From positions 186,001 to 250,000 of the forward strand of contig CAVQSV010000005.1 in assembly GCA_963716095.1 (NCBI GenBank): 64,000 nt of DNA, written 5' to 3'. Source of the DNA: Sva-07 sp963716095 (GTDB lineage Bacteria > Actinomycetota > Acidimicrobiia > Acidimicrobiales > Ilumatobacteraceae). The translations under genes and the position numbers were made by a program. This document shows, piece after piece, positions 52,943 to 62,444 of the stretch (its first letter is position 1; each line of letters opens with the position of its first letter). The notes beneath the pieces are model-generated. The model worked only from the letters and a program-made list of their open reading frames with translations. It had not been told where the DNA came from and ran no database searches.

Positions 52943-53335
52943 ATGCTTGCGTACGACTATCCCATCCTCGGTGTGTTCTGGTCGATGTTCATCTTCTTCC
53001 TGTTCTTCGCCTGGCTCGTGTTGTTGTTCCGGGTCTTCGCCGACATCTTCCGGTCCGACATGCGGGGACTGGCCAAGGCCGTCTGGTCGATCTTCGTCAT
53101 CGTGGTGCCGTTCCTCGGCGTGCTGATCTACGTCATCGTCCACGGCGACGGGATGCGAGGGCGCGACATCGCTGACGCCCAACGGAGCGAAGCCGCATTC
53201 CGCTCCTACGTGCAGCAGACAGCCGGCTCCGGCGGCGTCGCCAGCGAATTGACTCAGTTGTCGGCCCTCCGCGATTCCGGCGCGTTGACCCAATCCGAAT
53301 TCGACGCCCAGAAGGCGAAGCTGCTCGCCAGCTGA
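52943..53335 (+). CDS. PLDc_N and SHOCT domain membrane protein
   Basis: 130 residues. Two membrane helices (VFWSMFIFFLFFAWLVLLFRVF and WSIFVIVVPFLGVLIYVIV) in the PLDc_N (phospholipase D nuclease N-terminal) pattern, with the typical middle DIFRSDMRGLAKAVW. A short linker leads to a SHOCT domain (ELTQLSALRDSGALTQSEFDAQKAKLLAS). An AAGGAG Shine-Dalgarno (52930-52935) precedes the ATG, and TACGTT at 52897-52902 may be its -10 box. Probably an envelope-stress protein. Confidence 0.85.
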   Translation: MLAYDYPILGVFWSMFIFFLFFAWLVLLFRVFADIFRSDMRGLAKAVWSIFVIVVPFLGVLIYVIVHGDGMRGRDIADAQRSEAAFRSYVQQTAGSGGVASELTQLSALRDSGALTQSEFDAQKAKLLAS

Positions 53336-53387
53336 GCTTCGGTCTAGATTCAGACCCAGCTCTCCCGCAGACGAAGGACGTCCCACC

Positions 53388-54785
53388 ATGGTCCACAAGC
53401 ACGTGTCCAACGACGAAGCACTCGACCCCGCCTACGCCGGTCGGTTCGCGCACGCGCCGATTCCGAAGAACCGGATGCCCGACGACGAGTCGCTGCCCGG
53501 AGCGGTGTATCGGATGATCCACGACGAACTGCTGCTCGACGGCAGCTCGCGTCTCAACATGGCGACGTTCGTCACGACGTGGATGGAGCCCGAGGCCGAG
53601 AAGTTGATGGCCGAGACGTTCGACAAGAACATGATCGACAAGGACGAGTACCCGCAGACCGCCGAGATCGAGCGGCGTTGCGTGAACATCGTCGCCGACC
53701 TGTTCCACGCGCCCACCGACGGCGACGCGATCGGTGTGTCGACGATCGGTTCCAGCGAGGCGGTGATGCTCGGCGGCCTGGCCATGAAGTGGAAGTGGCG
53801 TCAGCGCCGCGAGGCAGCCGGGCTCCCCACCGACAAGCCGAACATGGTGATGGGCTCCAACGTCCAGGTCGTCTGGGAGAAGTTCTGCCGCTACTGGGAC
53901 GTCGAGCCGCGCTACGTGCCGCTCACCCACGACCGGTTCACCGTGGTGCCCGAGACCGTCATGGAGTACGTCGACGAGAACACGATCGGCGTGATCCCGA
54001 TCCTCGGCACCACCTACACCGGCGAGTTCGAGCCGATCAAGGAGATCCACGATCTCGTCGTCGCCTACAACGCCGAGCACGGCACCGACATCCCGATCCA
54101 CGTCGACGCCGCGAGCGGTGGGTTCGTCGCCCCGTTCCTGCACCCCGACCTCGAATGGGACTTCCGGCTCCCGCAGGTCAAGTCGATCAACGCGTCGGGC
54201 CACAAGTACGGCCTGACCTATCCGGGCATCGGCTTCGTCGTCTGGCGGTCGGCCGACGAACTGCCCGAGGAGCTCGTGTTCCACGTGAACTACCTCGGCG
54301 GCGACATGCCGACGTTCACGCTCAACTTCTCCCGGCCCGGCAACCAGATCGTCGGCCAGTACTACAACTTCGTGCGCCTCGGCCGCGACGGCTACCGCCG
54401 GATCATGGAGTCGCTGCGCGACACCGCCGTGCACATCTCCTCGGCGATCGCCGAGATGGGCCCGTTCGAGGTCGTCAGCGACGGCTCGGCGATCCCCGTG
54501 CTCGCGTTCAAGGTCAAGGACGCCTCGAAGTTCACGGTGTTCCACGTGTCCGAGCAGTTGCGCACCGGCGGCTGGCAGGTTCCCGCCTACACGATGCCGG
54601 CCGACGCCGAGGACGTCGCCGTCCTGCGCATCGTCGTTCGCGAGGGCTTCGGGATGGACCTCGCCGACATGCTGATCGAAGCGATCGGCAAGGCGGTCGC
54701 CCACCTCGAGGCGTTCCCGCCGCCGCATCCGCCGACCGGCACCCGGCTTCAGCCACACGTGAACCAGGCGCGAACATCCACGTGA
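53388..54785 (+). CDS. gadB: Glutamate decarboxylase
   Basis: 465 residues, standard for bacterial GAD. A PLP enzyme converting glutamate to GABA with proton use, so relevant to acid resistance. Motifs: VSTIGSSEAVMLGGLAMKWKW, IPILGTTYTGEFEPI, PIHVDAASGGFVAPFLHPDLEWDF and the PLP lysine in SINASGHKYGLTYPGIGFVVWR. The C-terminus has the usual DLADMLIEAIGKAVAHLE with a His-containing end. Possible -10 TAGATT (53345-53350) and an AAGGACG ribosome site before the ATG. The stop overlaps the next gene. No GABA antiporter is seen nearby. Confidence 0.96.
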   Translation: MVHKHVSNDEALDPAYAGRFAHAPIPKNRMPDDESLPGAVYRMIHDELLLDGSSRLNMATFVTTWMEPEAEKLMAETFDKNMIDKDEYPQTAEIERRCVNIVADLFHAPTDGDAIGVSTIGSSEAVMLGGLAMKWKWRQRREAAGLPTDKPNMVMGSNVQVVWEKFCRYWDVEPRYVPLTHDRFTVVPETVMEYVDENTIGVIPILGTTYTGEFEPIKEIHDLVVAYNAEHGTDIPIHVDAASGGFVAPFLHPDLEWDFRLPQVKSINASGHKYGLTYPGIGFVVWRSADELPEELVFHVNYLGGDMPTFTLNFSRPGNQIVGQYYNFVRLGRDGYRRIMESLRDTAVHISSAIAEMGPFEVVSDGSAIPVLAFKVKDASKFTVFHVSEQLRTGGWQVPAYTMPADAEDVAVLRIVVREGFGMDLADMLIEAIGKAVAHLEAFPPPHPPTGTRLQPHVNQARTST

Positions 54786-55468
54786 TGCAGTGGCGCCGCC
54801 GAGTCGAGTGGACGCCGCACGACCCCGAATGGCGCATCACCATGCTGTTCATCGTCGGGTCTGCGCTCTTCGCGCTCGGGTCGTTCCCGCCCTACTCACA
54901 GCTCGTCGATGGCCGGGTCGTCGGCATCACGTTCGTGATCGGGTCGCTGTTGTTCACGACAGCGGCATTGGACGCTGCGGTGCGGGTGATCGACGAGGAC
55001 CGAAACGACGGCACGCGGACCCGTTGGTGGTCGGAGTCGCGGGTCGCCCGACTGCGGTGGGCGGCAGTGATCCAAGCGGCCGGCACCCTGCTCTTCAACG
55101 TCAACACGATCGCCGCAATGGTGACGACGTTCACGGTCGAGGAAACCAACCGCCTGGTGTGGGCGCCGGACTTCCTCGGTTGCATCGCGTTTCTCGTCGC
55201 CAGCCACCTCTACTGGCGAGACACACGCAGCCGCCGGACCGGCAACGACTCCCATGACGCAGAGTGGTGGTCGTCGCTGCTCAACTACGTCGGCTCGGTG
55301 TTCTTCATGGCGTCGGCCATCGGGGCGTTCACGCTGCGCACGACCGGTGAGACGCTCAACATCACGATCGTGAACACCGGCACCTTCCTCGGTGCCATCT
55401 GCTTCCTGGTCGGCTCGTACGTGTTGCTGCCGGCCGTCCAGCCCGCCACGCCCGTCGACGGACGCTGA
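54785..55468 (+). CDS. YrhK-domain membrane protein
   Basis: 227 residues with six likely membrane helices in two sets. The first contains TMLFIVGSALFALGSFPPYSQLV and ITFVIGSLLFTTAALDAAVRV, then IQAAGTLLFNVNTIAAMV; the second contains PDFLGCIAFLVASHLYW, LLNYVGSVFFMASAIGAF and GTFLGAICFLVGSYVLLP. The GSxLF...P and NxxGxxxF patterns match YrhK-like domains, of unknown function. ATG 54785 (or GTG 54782) overlaps the stop of the glutamate decarboxylase gene, so the two are co-translated. Confidence 0.75.
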   Translation: MQWRRRVEWTPHDPEWRITMLFIVGSALFALGSFPPYSQLVDGRVVGITFVIGSLLFTTAALDAAVRVIDEDRNDGTRTRWWSESRVARLRWAAVIQAAGTLLFNVNTIAAMVTTFTVEETNRLVWAPDFLGCIAFLVASHLYWRDTRSRRTGNDSHDAEWWSSLLNYVGSVFFMASAIGAFTLRTTGETLNITIVNTGTFLGAICFLVGSYVLLPAVQPATPVDGR

Positions 55469-55469
55469 C

Positions 55470-57355
55470 ATGCGCCGCCGGAGCGAGCCCCAGGAGACCT
55501 CGCCGATCGACGTGAGCCTCCGCGAGCGGATCCGCTACCGGTTCGACAACGTGCTCGCGCGAGGCACGACAGCGGCGCTCGCCTGGCTGGGCGTCGTCAC
55601 GTTCGCCACCGTGCTGTTCAGCGCCCTGCTGCTGACCCTGTTCGGCGTCACGTTCGCCGGCAGCAACGAGAGCGGGTTGATCGAGGACACCTGGCAGAGC
55701 TTGTTGCGAATTCTCGACACCGGCACGATGGCCGGCGACGTCGGGTGGGGTCGGCGGATCCTGGCGCTGCTGATCACGCTGTTCGGTCTGCTGATCGCCG
55801 GCACCCTGATCGGCATCATCGCCGCCGGTGTCGAGGATCGCATCGACGGAATGCGCCGCGGACGCAGCACCGTCATCGAGTCGGGGCACCTCGTGATCCT
55901 CGGTGGGTCACCCCGGCTCCCGGTGATCATCGAACAACTCGTCCTTGCCAGCGCCCAACGCGGCTCGAACACGATCGTGGTGCTCGCCGAAGTCGATCCG
56001 ACCGAGCTGCGAAGGTCGGTGGTCGAGGCGGTACCGGATCGGCACGACACACGCATCGTCTACCGATTCGGAGATCCGCGGGTTCGTGCGGATCTCGCGC
56101 TGGCTCGGGTCGGCGAATCGCGTGGTGTGATCGTGCTGCCGCGCGAAGATGGCGACGACGTCTCGGTGGTCCACACGGTGCTCGCGCTCAACGCCGAACT
56201 CGGGGGGCTGGACTCCGTTCACGTCGTGGTCGAAGTGGCCGACGCGACGACTGCCGACCGATTGGTCCAGGCCTGTGGGCCGACCATGCACCCCATCGCC
56301 ACCGCCCAGGCGATCGCTCGAGTGTCGGCGTTTGCGCTTCGCCAGCCCGGACTGAGCAGGGTGGTCAACGAACTCACCGATTTCAGCGGTTGTGATCTCC
56401 ACGTCACCGACCGCCCCGAACTGGTCGGGGTGCGCTTCGACGAAATCGTGGGTCGGTTCTCGAACGCTCGACCGCTCGGCATCCGCCGTGGTGACGGTCG
56501 CGTCGAGCTGAACCCGTCGCCGCAGTCGGCTCTCGGCGGAGGGTGACCGCTTGATCGTCCTCGCTGACGACCTGGAGAGCATCGAACGGGTTCCCGAAAC
56601 GTCGGCGCTCCCGAGCGGTGGGGCGGCCGCGAACCGTTCCGCACAGGTCGTCGAGCCGAACGAGGAGCATCTGCTCGTCGTGGGGTGGAATCCGCTCGGC
56701 GCGCAACTGCTCATTGGCTGGGCGGCCCAGACCTCCGCATCGTCGAGCGTGGAAGTCGCATTCGACCCCCGGCACATCGAGCCGGCAGAGGTCGTCGTTC
56801 CCGACATCGACGTCGACGTGCGGCTCTCACCCACCCTCGAGTCCTCGTCGCTGAGCCTGGATCCCCGACCGACCACGATCGTCGTGCTCGGTTATGGCTC
56901 TCTCGACGTTGATGCGGCGGATGCCCGAACGATGCTCGACGTCATGCAGCTCAGGCGGCGCTGCGCACAGACGAGCCACGTGCCTCGGCTCGTCGTGCAG
57001 CTGCTCGGGGAAGAACACGCGGACCTCGCAGACCTGACCGGACCCGACGACTTCCTGATCAGCGCTGCGCTCGGGAGTCAGTTGATCGCCCAGCTGCTCG
57101 AGCAACCCGAACGCCGGCGAAGTCCTGCTCGAGTTGTACGGCGGCGGGGATGCCTCGATCCGAATGGTCCGGTGCGACCGCCTCGACCTGGTCGGCACGT
57201 TCGACGCCGCCCACATCGTGGCGGCGTCGTATGCGGCAGGCGTCCTTGCGATCGGGTGGAGACGCGTCGCCGACCGGGGCGACGTGGTGCTCAATCCGAA
57301 CGCGACCGATCGTGTGACGCTCGTGGCTGACGACGAGATCGTCGTCGTCGGCTGA
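55470..57355 (+). CDS. Castor/Pollux-type ion channel with RCK-like domains (frameshifted)
   Basis: About 627 residues. Two membrane helices (WLGVVTFATVLFSALLLTLFG and ILALLITLFGLLIAGTLIGII) flank a loop, here with RILDTGTMAGDVGWG, resembling plant CASTOR/POLLUX and bacterial relatives rather than the TVGYG K+ filter. RCK-like Rossmann domains follow: GHLVILGGSPRLPVIIEQLVLA, then EEHLLVVGWNPLGAQLLIGWA. Frames change near 56540 and 57125; DRLIVLADD and LYGGGDASIRMVRCDRLDLVG continue the fold. The C-terminal VLNPNATDRVTLVADDEIVVVG is TrkA-C-like. The ion (Ca2+ or K+) is not predictable. Confidence 0.82.
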
Positions 57356-57497
57356 GCGACTCCCGGCGATCGATCCGATTCGCCTGCCGATGGCGACCCT
57401 TCGATCGACGTCCTGCTCAGCCGTGCGGCCGGTGTGTTTCGCGCCCAGAGGGGTCGATGACCGTGCCGGCCCAGTCGCGTAAGCTCGTCGCATCGAC

Positions 57498-59917
57498 ATG
57501 AACGCAGAAGAGGTCGGGCGCGACGAGTCCCCGCGTCGGGGGGTCCACGTGTCCGATCTCGGGACTGGCAGACTCGGTGCTCGCGCCTTTGCCGTTCCAT
57601 CGATGTCGTCACGTTTTCGACGTCCGACCGACGTTGTCCTGCTGACACTGTCGCTCGTGCTCGTCGCCGTGGCCAGCGCTCAGGTCGGCGACCCCGGAGA
57701 TCTCGAGACCGCGTTCTCCGACTGGTTGGCTGCGCTGCCTGGTTTCCTCGATGTCGTCTGGGCGTCGGCGTTCGATTTCTTGCAGATCTGGGTCGTGGTC
57801 ATCGGCATCCTCGCCCTCACTCGGCGGCGATGGGCGCTGCTCCGCGACTGGGCGTCGAGCCTCGCGATCACGGTGGCCGGGGTGGCGCTCGTGGGACAGA
57901 TCGTCGACGGGTCGGTTCCCGACCTGCTCGACGGCATCGGATCAGCAGACGGGACATCGACGTTCCCCTCGCTGGCGCTCGCTGCCGGGGCGGCAGCGGT
58001 CACCGTTGCCAACCCGCACTTCGTCAGCCCGTTGCGCAAGTTCGGTCGATGGCTGATCGGCGCCGCATGGCTGGCCGCTCTGGTCCTCGGCGAAGCCGGG
58101 CCCACGGGGGCCTTGGCAGCGGTCGCGATCGGTTGGGCGGCCGGGGCACTCGTGCATCTCGTGTTCGGGTCGCCCGATGCGACGCCGTCGCCGCATGAAC
58201 TCGGACAGGCGCTGCGATCGATCGGCGTCGACGCCGAACCCACGGAGGTGGAGGTGCGCAGCGGTGTCACCGTGGCCCGAGCCCACACCGCAGGCGGACG
58301 CGACGTCGACGTCCGTATCCATGGCCGCGACTCGTGGGACAGCCAGTTCTTCGTCAAGCTCTGGCGGATCGTCTTCTACCGCTCCGGTGGCCGGAACGTC
58401 ACCGTCAACCGGCGCCACCAGGTCGAACACCAGGCCTACATGACGCTGTTCGCCGAACGTGAGGGAGCGTCGGTCACGCCCTTCGTCGCCGCAGCCGTCG
58501 ACAGCCGCGGCGATGCGCTGTTCGTGGCCGAACGGGTCGGCCCGCGGTTCGGACACGGCGAGGCCGAGATCGGCGACGATCTCCTCGCCGACGCGTGGCA
58601 GTCGCTCGGCCGACTCCACGGAGTCGGCATCCGTCACGGTGCCATCACCCCGGACAATCTGCAGGTCGCCGGCGGACACGTGTTCTTCGGCGGGTTCGAC
58701 CGAGCCGCCATCGACTGGCAGGACACTTCCCGCCAACTCGATGAAGCGCAGCTGTTGGTCACGACCGCGGTTGCCGTCGGAACGGATCGAGCGATCGCGG
58801 CCGCGGTCGACGCCCTCGGTACCGACGCGACTGACCGAGATGAGCACGTTCGTGCAGACCGCGGCGATGCTGCCCACCCTGCGCCGGCGCGCCGACGCCG
58901 CCGATCTCGACATCGACGACCTCCGCAAGGCCGTCGTCGCAGAAGTCGGCGGCGAAGAACAGGAACTCCAGACGATCCGACGGTTCTCGGTCGGCAACGT
59001 CGTGATGTGGGTGCTGCTCGTCGTCGTCGCCTACGGGATGATCGGTGCGGTCCAGAGTGTCGGCCTGTCGTCGATCGTCGACTCGATCAGCCAGGCGAAC
59101 ATGGCGATCCTCCTGCTCGCACTCGTCCTCGCTCAGGTCCCACGCGTCGCAAGCGCCTTCGCCGTGTCACGGGCGGCTCCGATTCCCGTGCCCCTCGGTC
59201 GTCTCACGTTGCTCGAGTTCGCCATCACCTTCGTGAACCTCGCCGTGCCGTCGACCGCAGCACGAGTCGCCGTCAACATCCGGTTCTTCCAGCGCAACGG
59301 GCTCGATCGCACGACGGCCATCGGCGTCGGTGGCCTCGACAGCGTCGCCGGGTTCGTCGTCTCAGATCAGCCTCATCCTGGTGATCGTCGGATTCGGCCT
59401 CGGCAGCCTGAACCTCGACATCAGTGCCTCCGCTCCCAACCTGAACGGTCAGCTGATCCTCATCGCGGTGGTGGCGATCGTGATCGGCGTCGCGGTGGTG
59501 GCGCTCGTCCCGAAGTTCCGCGACCCGGTCGTCGCCGTCACCAAGACCACGTGGACGAAGATCGGTCCGCTCCTGAGCTCACCGGGCCGTTTGATCTCGG
59601 TGGTGCTCGCGAACGTGCTCGTGCAGTTGCTCTTCTCGCTCGCGATGTACACGGTCCTGCGAGCCTTCGGGCAGGACGTCGGATTCGCCGACGTCGTGCT
59701 CGTCAACGTCGGGGTGGCGCTGTTCGCCGGTCTGATGCCGGTGCCCGGCGGGGTCGGCGTCACCGAGGCGGCGCTGACCGCTGGTTTCACGGCCATCGGT
59801 GTCGACAGCGCGACGGCGATGGCGGCGGCGATCACCTACCGCCTGCTGACGTTCTACCTGCCGCCGTGTCTCGGCTACTTCGCGCTGCGATCGTTGCGCA
59901 CTCAGCGTCTGCTCTGA
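57498..59917 (+). CDS. Degenerate-kinase domain fused to UPF0104/LPG-synthase-type flippase (frameshifted)
   Basis: About 806 residues. An N-terminal region of five or so membrane helices (about 38-230) is followed by a kinase-like domain (about 235-445) with QFFVKLWRIVFYRS, NVTVNRRHQVEHQAYMTLFAEREGASVTPFV and GIRHGAITPDNLQVAGGHVFFGGFD. The catalytic loop reads HGAITPDN, lacking the Asp of HRD/HGD, so it is probably a pseudokinase. The C-terminal part (from about 500) has eight membrane helices of the UPF0104/lysylphosphatidylglycerol synthase transmembrane family (LLEFAITFVNLAVPSTAARVAVNIRFFQRNG and LFAGLMPVPGGVGVTEAALT). Frames break near 58835 and 59365. Suggests a regulated lipid-linked flippase or transporter. 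Confidence 0.78.
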
Positions 59918-59944
59918 GCCTGGTCGCTCGACCGCGGAACGCGC

Positions 59945-61064
59945 TCAGTGTTTGGTGTTGCGGCGACGCCGTGAGTGGCGTTCGAGGGCGAGGTCGACGA
60001 GGCGGTCGATCAGATCGCTGTAGGTCAGCCCGGAGTGGATCCAGAGCTTCGGGTACATCGAGATCGGCGTGAATCCCGGCATCGTGTTGACCTCGTTGCA
60101 CAGGAAGACCGCGGCCGTTGCCGACGTCGTCCATCTCGTAGAAGAAGTCGACCCTCGCCAGGCCGTCGCAGCGCAGTGCCCGGAAGGTGTCGATCGCGAG
60201 CCGCCGCGCGTCGGCGGCTGCGGTTTCCGGCAGCGGAGCCGGAATGAGGAGTTGCGCGCCGTCGGTGACGTACTTGTCCTCGTAGCTGTAGAACTCCTCG
60301 CCCGGCACGATCTCGCCGGGCAGCGATGCTTCGGGTGCGGTGTTGCCGAGCACGGCGACTTCGATCTCACGGCCGACGATCGCCTCTTCGACCACGATCA
60401 TCTCGTCGTAGGTGAGGGCGTGGTCGATCGCCTCGCGTAGCGCCTCGACCGTCGACGCCTTCGACACACCGACCGACGAGCCCATGTTCGCCGGCTTGAC
60501 GAACACCGGGAGTCCGAGCTCGTCGGCCAACTCGGCCGGGAGGCCCGGCGTCATCTCGTGTTCGGCGAACGCTCGGTACTTGGCCTGCGGGATGCCGGCG
60601 GCGGTCAGCACCTGCTTGGCCATCGCCTTGTCCATCGCAACGGCCGAGCCGAGCACGCCGCTACCGACGTACGCCACGTTTGCGAGGTCGAGCATGCCCT
60701 GGACCGTGCCGTCCTCTCCCATCGGGCCGTGCAACAGCGGGAGCACCACGGTGACCTCGTCGGACGAGGCTGCATCGGCGAGCATGGGGGTGGGCGACAC
60801 GTCGGTGCCGATGGGATTCAGTCGGCCGGGGACGGCGTGTGGCCCCTCGATCAGCGCCTCGACGGCTTCGTGGGCCAGCGCCCACTGTCCTTCGGTCGAG
60901 ATGCCGACCGGCGTGATCCGATACCGCGCCGGATCGGCGGCGCGCAGCACGTGCGCGGCGGTCGTGCACGACACGTCGTGTTCGGCCGACTCGCCACCGA
61001 ACAACACGACCAGGTGGATCCGCTCGTGATCGAAGCGCTCGCCGGAGTGCCGCATGGGGGTCAT
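59945..61064 (-). CDS. ddl: D-alanine--D-alanine ligase (frameshifted)
   Basis: About 372 residues. Makes D-Ala-D-Ala for peptidoglycan. Motifs: HLVVLFGGESAEHDVSCTTAAHVLRA, VVLPLLHGPMGEDGTVQGMLDLANVAYVGSGVLGSAVAMDK (HGxxGEDG), LPVFVKPANMGSSVGVSK, VVEEAIVGREIEVAVLG and LARVDFFYE. The frame shifts near 60113 into VFLCNEVNTMPGFTPISMYPKLW, the metal- and ATP-binding NEVNTxPGFTxxSxYP block, ending NTKH. All catalytic blocks survive, so a one-base error is likely. Divergent from murF with only 24 bp between the starts. Confidence 0.93.
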
Positions 61065-61070
61065 CGACCC

Positions 61071-61080
61071 ACGGTACCGT
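61071..61080. promoter_or_regulatory. Overlapping divergent -10 elements of ddl and murF
   Basis: The palindrome ACGGTACCGT contains TACCGT on each strand. On the minus strand it ends 6 nt before the ddl ATG (61064), and on the plus strand 8 nt before the murF GTG (61089). Both transcripts would be leaderless and both polymerases would compete for the same 10 bp. Confidence 0.6.
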
Positions 61081-61088
61081 CGGCGGTC

Positions 61089-62393
61089 GTGAGGATTCGT
61101 GCATCCGAAGCTGCCGCTGGAATCGGCGGACGTCTGGTCGGACCCGACGTCGAGTTCGACGGCGCCTCGTTCGATTCACGGTCGACGGCGCCCGGTCAAC
61201 TCTTCGTTCCGATCGTGGCCGAGCGCAACGGCCACGAGTTCATCGGCGCTGCTCGTGCGAACGGCGCGGTGGCGCACCTCACCAGCGAGCCCGACGAGTT
61301 CCGCCGTGACGGCACGGCGATCGAAGTCGCCGACACCGCGCAGGCGCTGCTGGCGCTCGCCCAGTGGGCCAGGGGGCGACTCGACGCGCGGGTCGTCGGT
61401 GTCACCGGCAGCGTCGGCAAGACGTCGGCGAAAGACCTGATGGCCGCAGCGTGCGGCGCCGGTCGACGTACGACAGCCAACGAGCGCAGCTTCAACAACG
61501 AGCAGGGCCTGCCGGTGACGATCCTCAACGCGCCCGACGACACCGAGGTGCTCATCGTGGAGATGGGCATGCGCGGCTTCGGCCACATCGCGCAACTCTG
61601 CGAGATCGCCCGCCCGGACATCGGCGTGGTCACGGTGGTCGGTCACGCGCACACCGAACTGGTCGGCGGCATCGATGGTGTCGCTCGCGCCAAGGGTGAA
61701 CTGGTCGAAGCGCTGCCCGGGTCCGGTACCGCCGTGTTGAACTCCGATGACGAGCTGGTGGCGGCGATGCGATCGCGTACGGGCGCCGAGGTGCTCACCT
61801 ACGGCGCAGATGGCGACGTGCGCGTGAGTGCCGTCGAACTCGACGGGCTCGCACGGGCGCGGTTCCGGGTCGACACGCCGTGGGGGAGTGGCACGACACA
61901 GCTCGTGGTGCCCGGCGCGCACATGGTCGCCAACGCTGCAGCTGCGATCGCCGTGGCCGGCGTCGTCGGCGTCGATCTCGACGCTGCGCTCGCAGCGCTT
62001 GCTTCGGCGACCGTGTCGGGCATGCGAATGGAGCTCTCGACAGCGTCGAGCGGCGCCACCGTCGTCAACGACGCCTACAACGCGAACCCGACCTCGATGC
62101 GCGCCGCACTCGACGCGCTTGCTGCGATGGATGCCGGCCGGCGTGTCGCCGTGCTCGGCCTGATGGCGGAGATCGACGATCCCGAGCCGGCACACCGAGC
62201 GATCGCAGCCCATGCCGCTGCGCTCGGGCTCGATGTGGTCGCGGTCGGCACCGATCTGTACGGCATCGAGTCGGTGGACGATCCGCTGGCAGCGATCGGT
62301 CCACTCAGCAGCGGCGACGTCGTGCTCGTCAAGGCGAGTCGGTCGGCCGGACTCGAACAGGTGGTGGAACGCCTCGCAGCGCCGCTCCGATGA
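61089..62393 (+). CDS. murF: UDP-N-acetylmuramoyl-tripeptide--D-alanyl-D-alanine ligase
   Basis: 434 residues. Adds D-Ala-D-Ala to the UDP-MurNAc-tripeptide. Domain 1 (about 1-95) includes FDSRSTAPGQLFVPIVAERNGHEFI. The ATP-binding P-loop is GVTGSVGKTSAKDLM, followed by ANERSFNNEQGLPVTIL, EMGMRGFGHIAQLCEIARPDIGVVTVVGHAH and NSDD. The C-terminal domain has VVNDAYNANPTSMRAALDALAAM and AVLGLMAEIDDPEPAHR. The GTG start and the spacing to the shared -10 palindrome suit a leaderless mRNA. Its stop codon is embedded in the hairpin repeat copy C. It uses the product of the divergent ddl gene. Confidence 0.95.
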   Translation: MRIRASEAAAGIGGRLVGPDVEFDGASFDSRSTAPGQLFVPIVAERNGHEFIGAARANGAVAHLTSEPDEFRRDGTAIEVADTAQALLALAQWARGRLDARVVGVTGSVGKTSAKDLMAAACGAGRRTTANERSFNNEQGLPVTILNAPDDTEVLIVEMGMRGFGHIAQLCEIARPDIGVVTVVGHAHTELVGGIDGVARAKGELVEALPGSGTAVLNSDDELVAAMRSRTGAEVLTYGADGDVRVSAVELDGLARARFRVDTPWGSGTTQLVVPGAHMVANAAAAIAVAGVVGVDLDAALAALASATVSGMRMELSTASSGATVVNDAYNANPTSMRAALDALAAMDAGRRVAVLGLMAEIDDPEPAHRAIAAHAAALGLDVVAVGTDLYGIESVDDPLAAIGPLSSGDVVLVKASRSAGLEQVVERLAAPLR

Positions 62394-62427
62394 GCGAACA
62401 CACCAGATCTGCGGGGTTCGCTCATCG
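62388..62427. repeat. Dispersed 40-bp hairpin repeat, copy C
   Basis: CGATGAGCGAAC (62388-62399) and GTTCGCTCATCG (62416-62427) are perfect 12-nt inverse complements. The left arm contains the murF stop codon (62391-62393). It lies between convergent genes and could terminate both. Confidence 0.85.
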
Positions 62428-62444
62428 CAGGCTCGGTCGACGGG

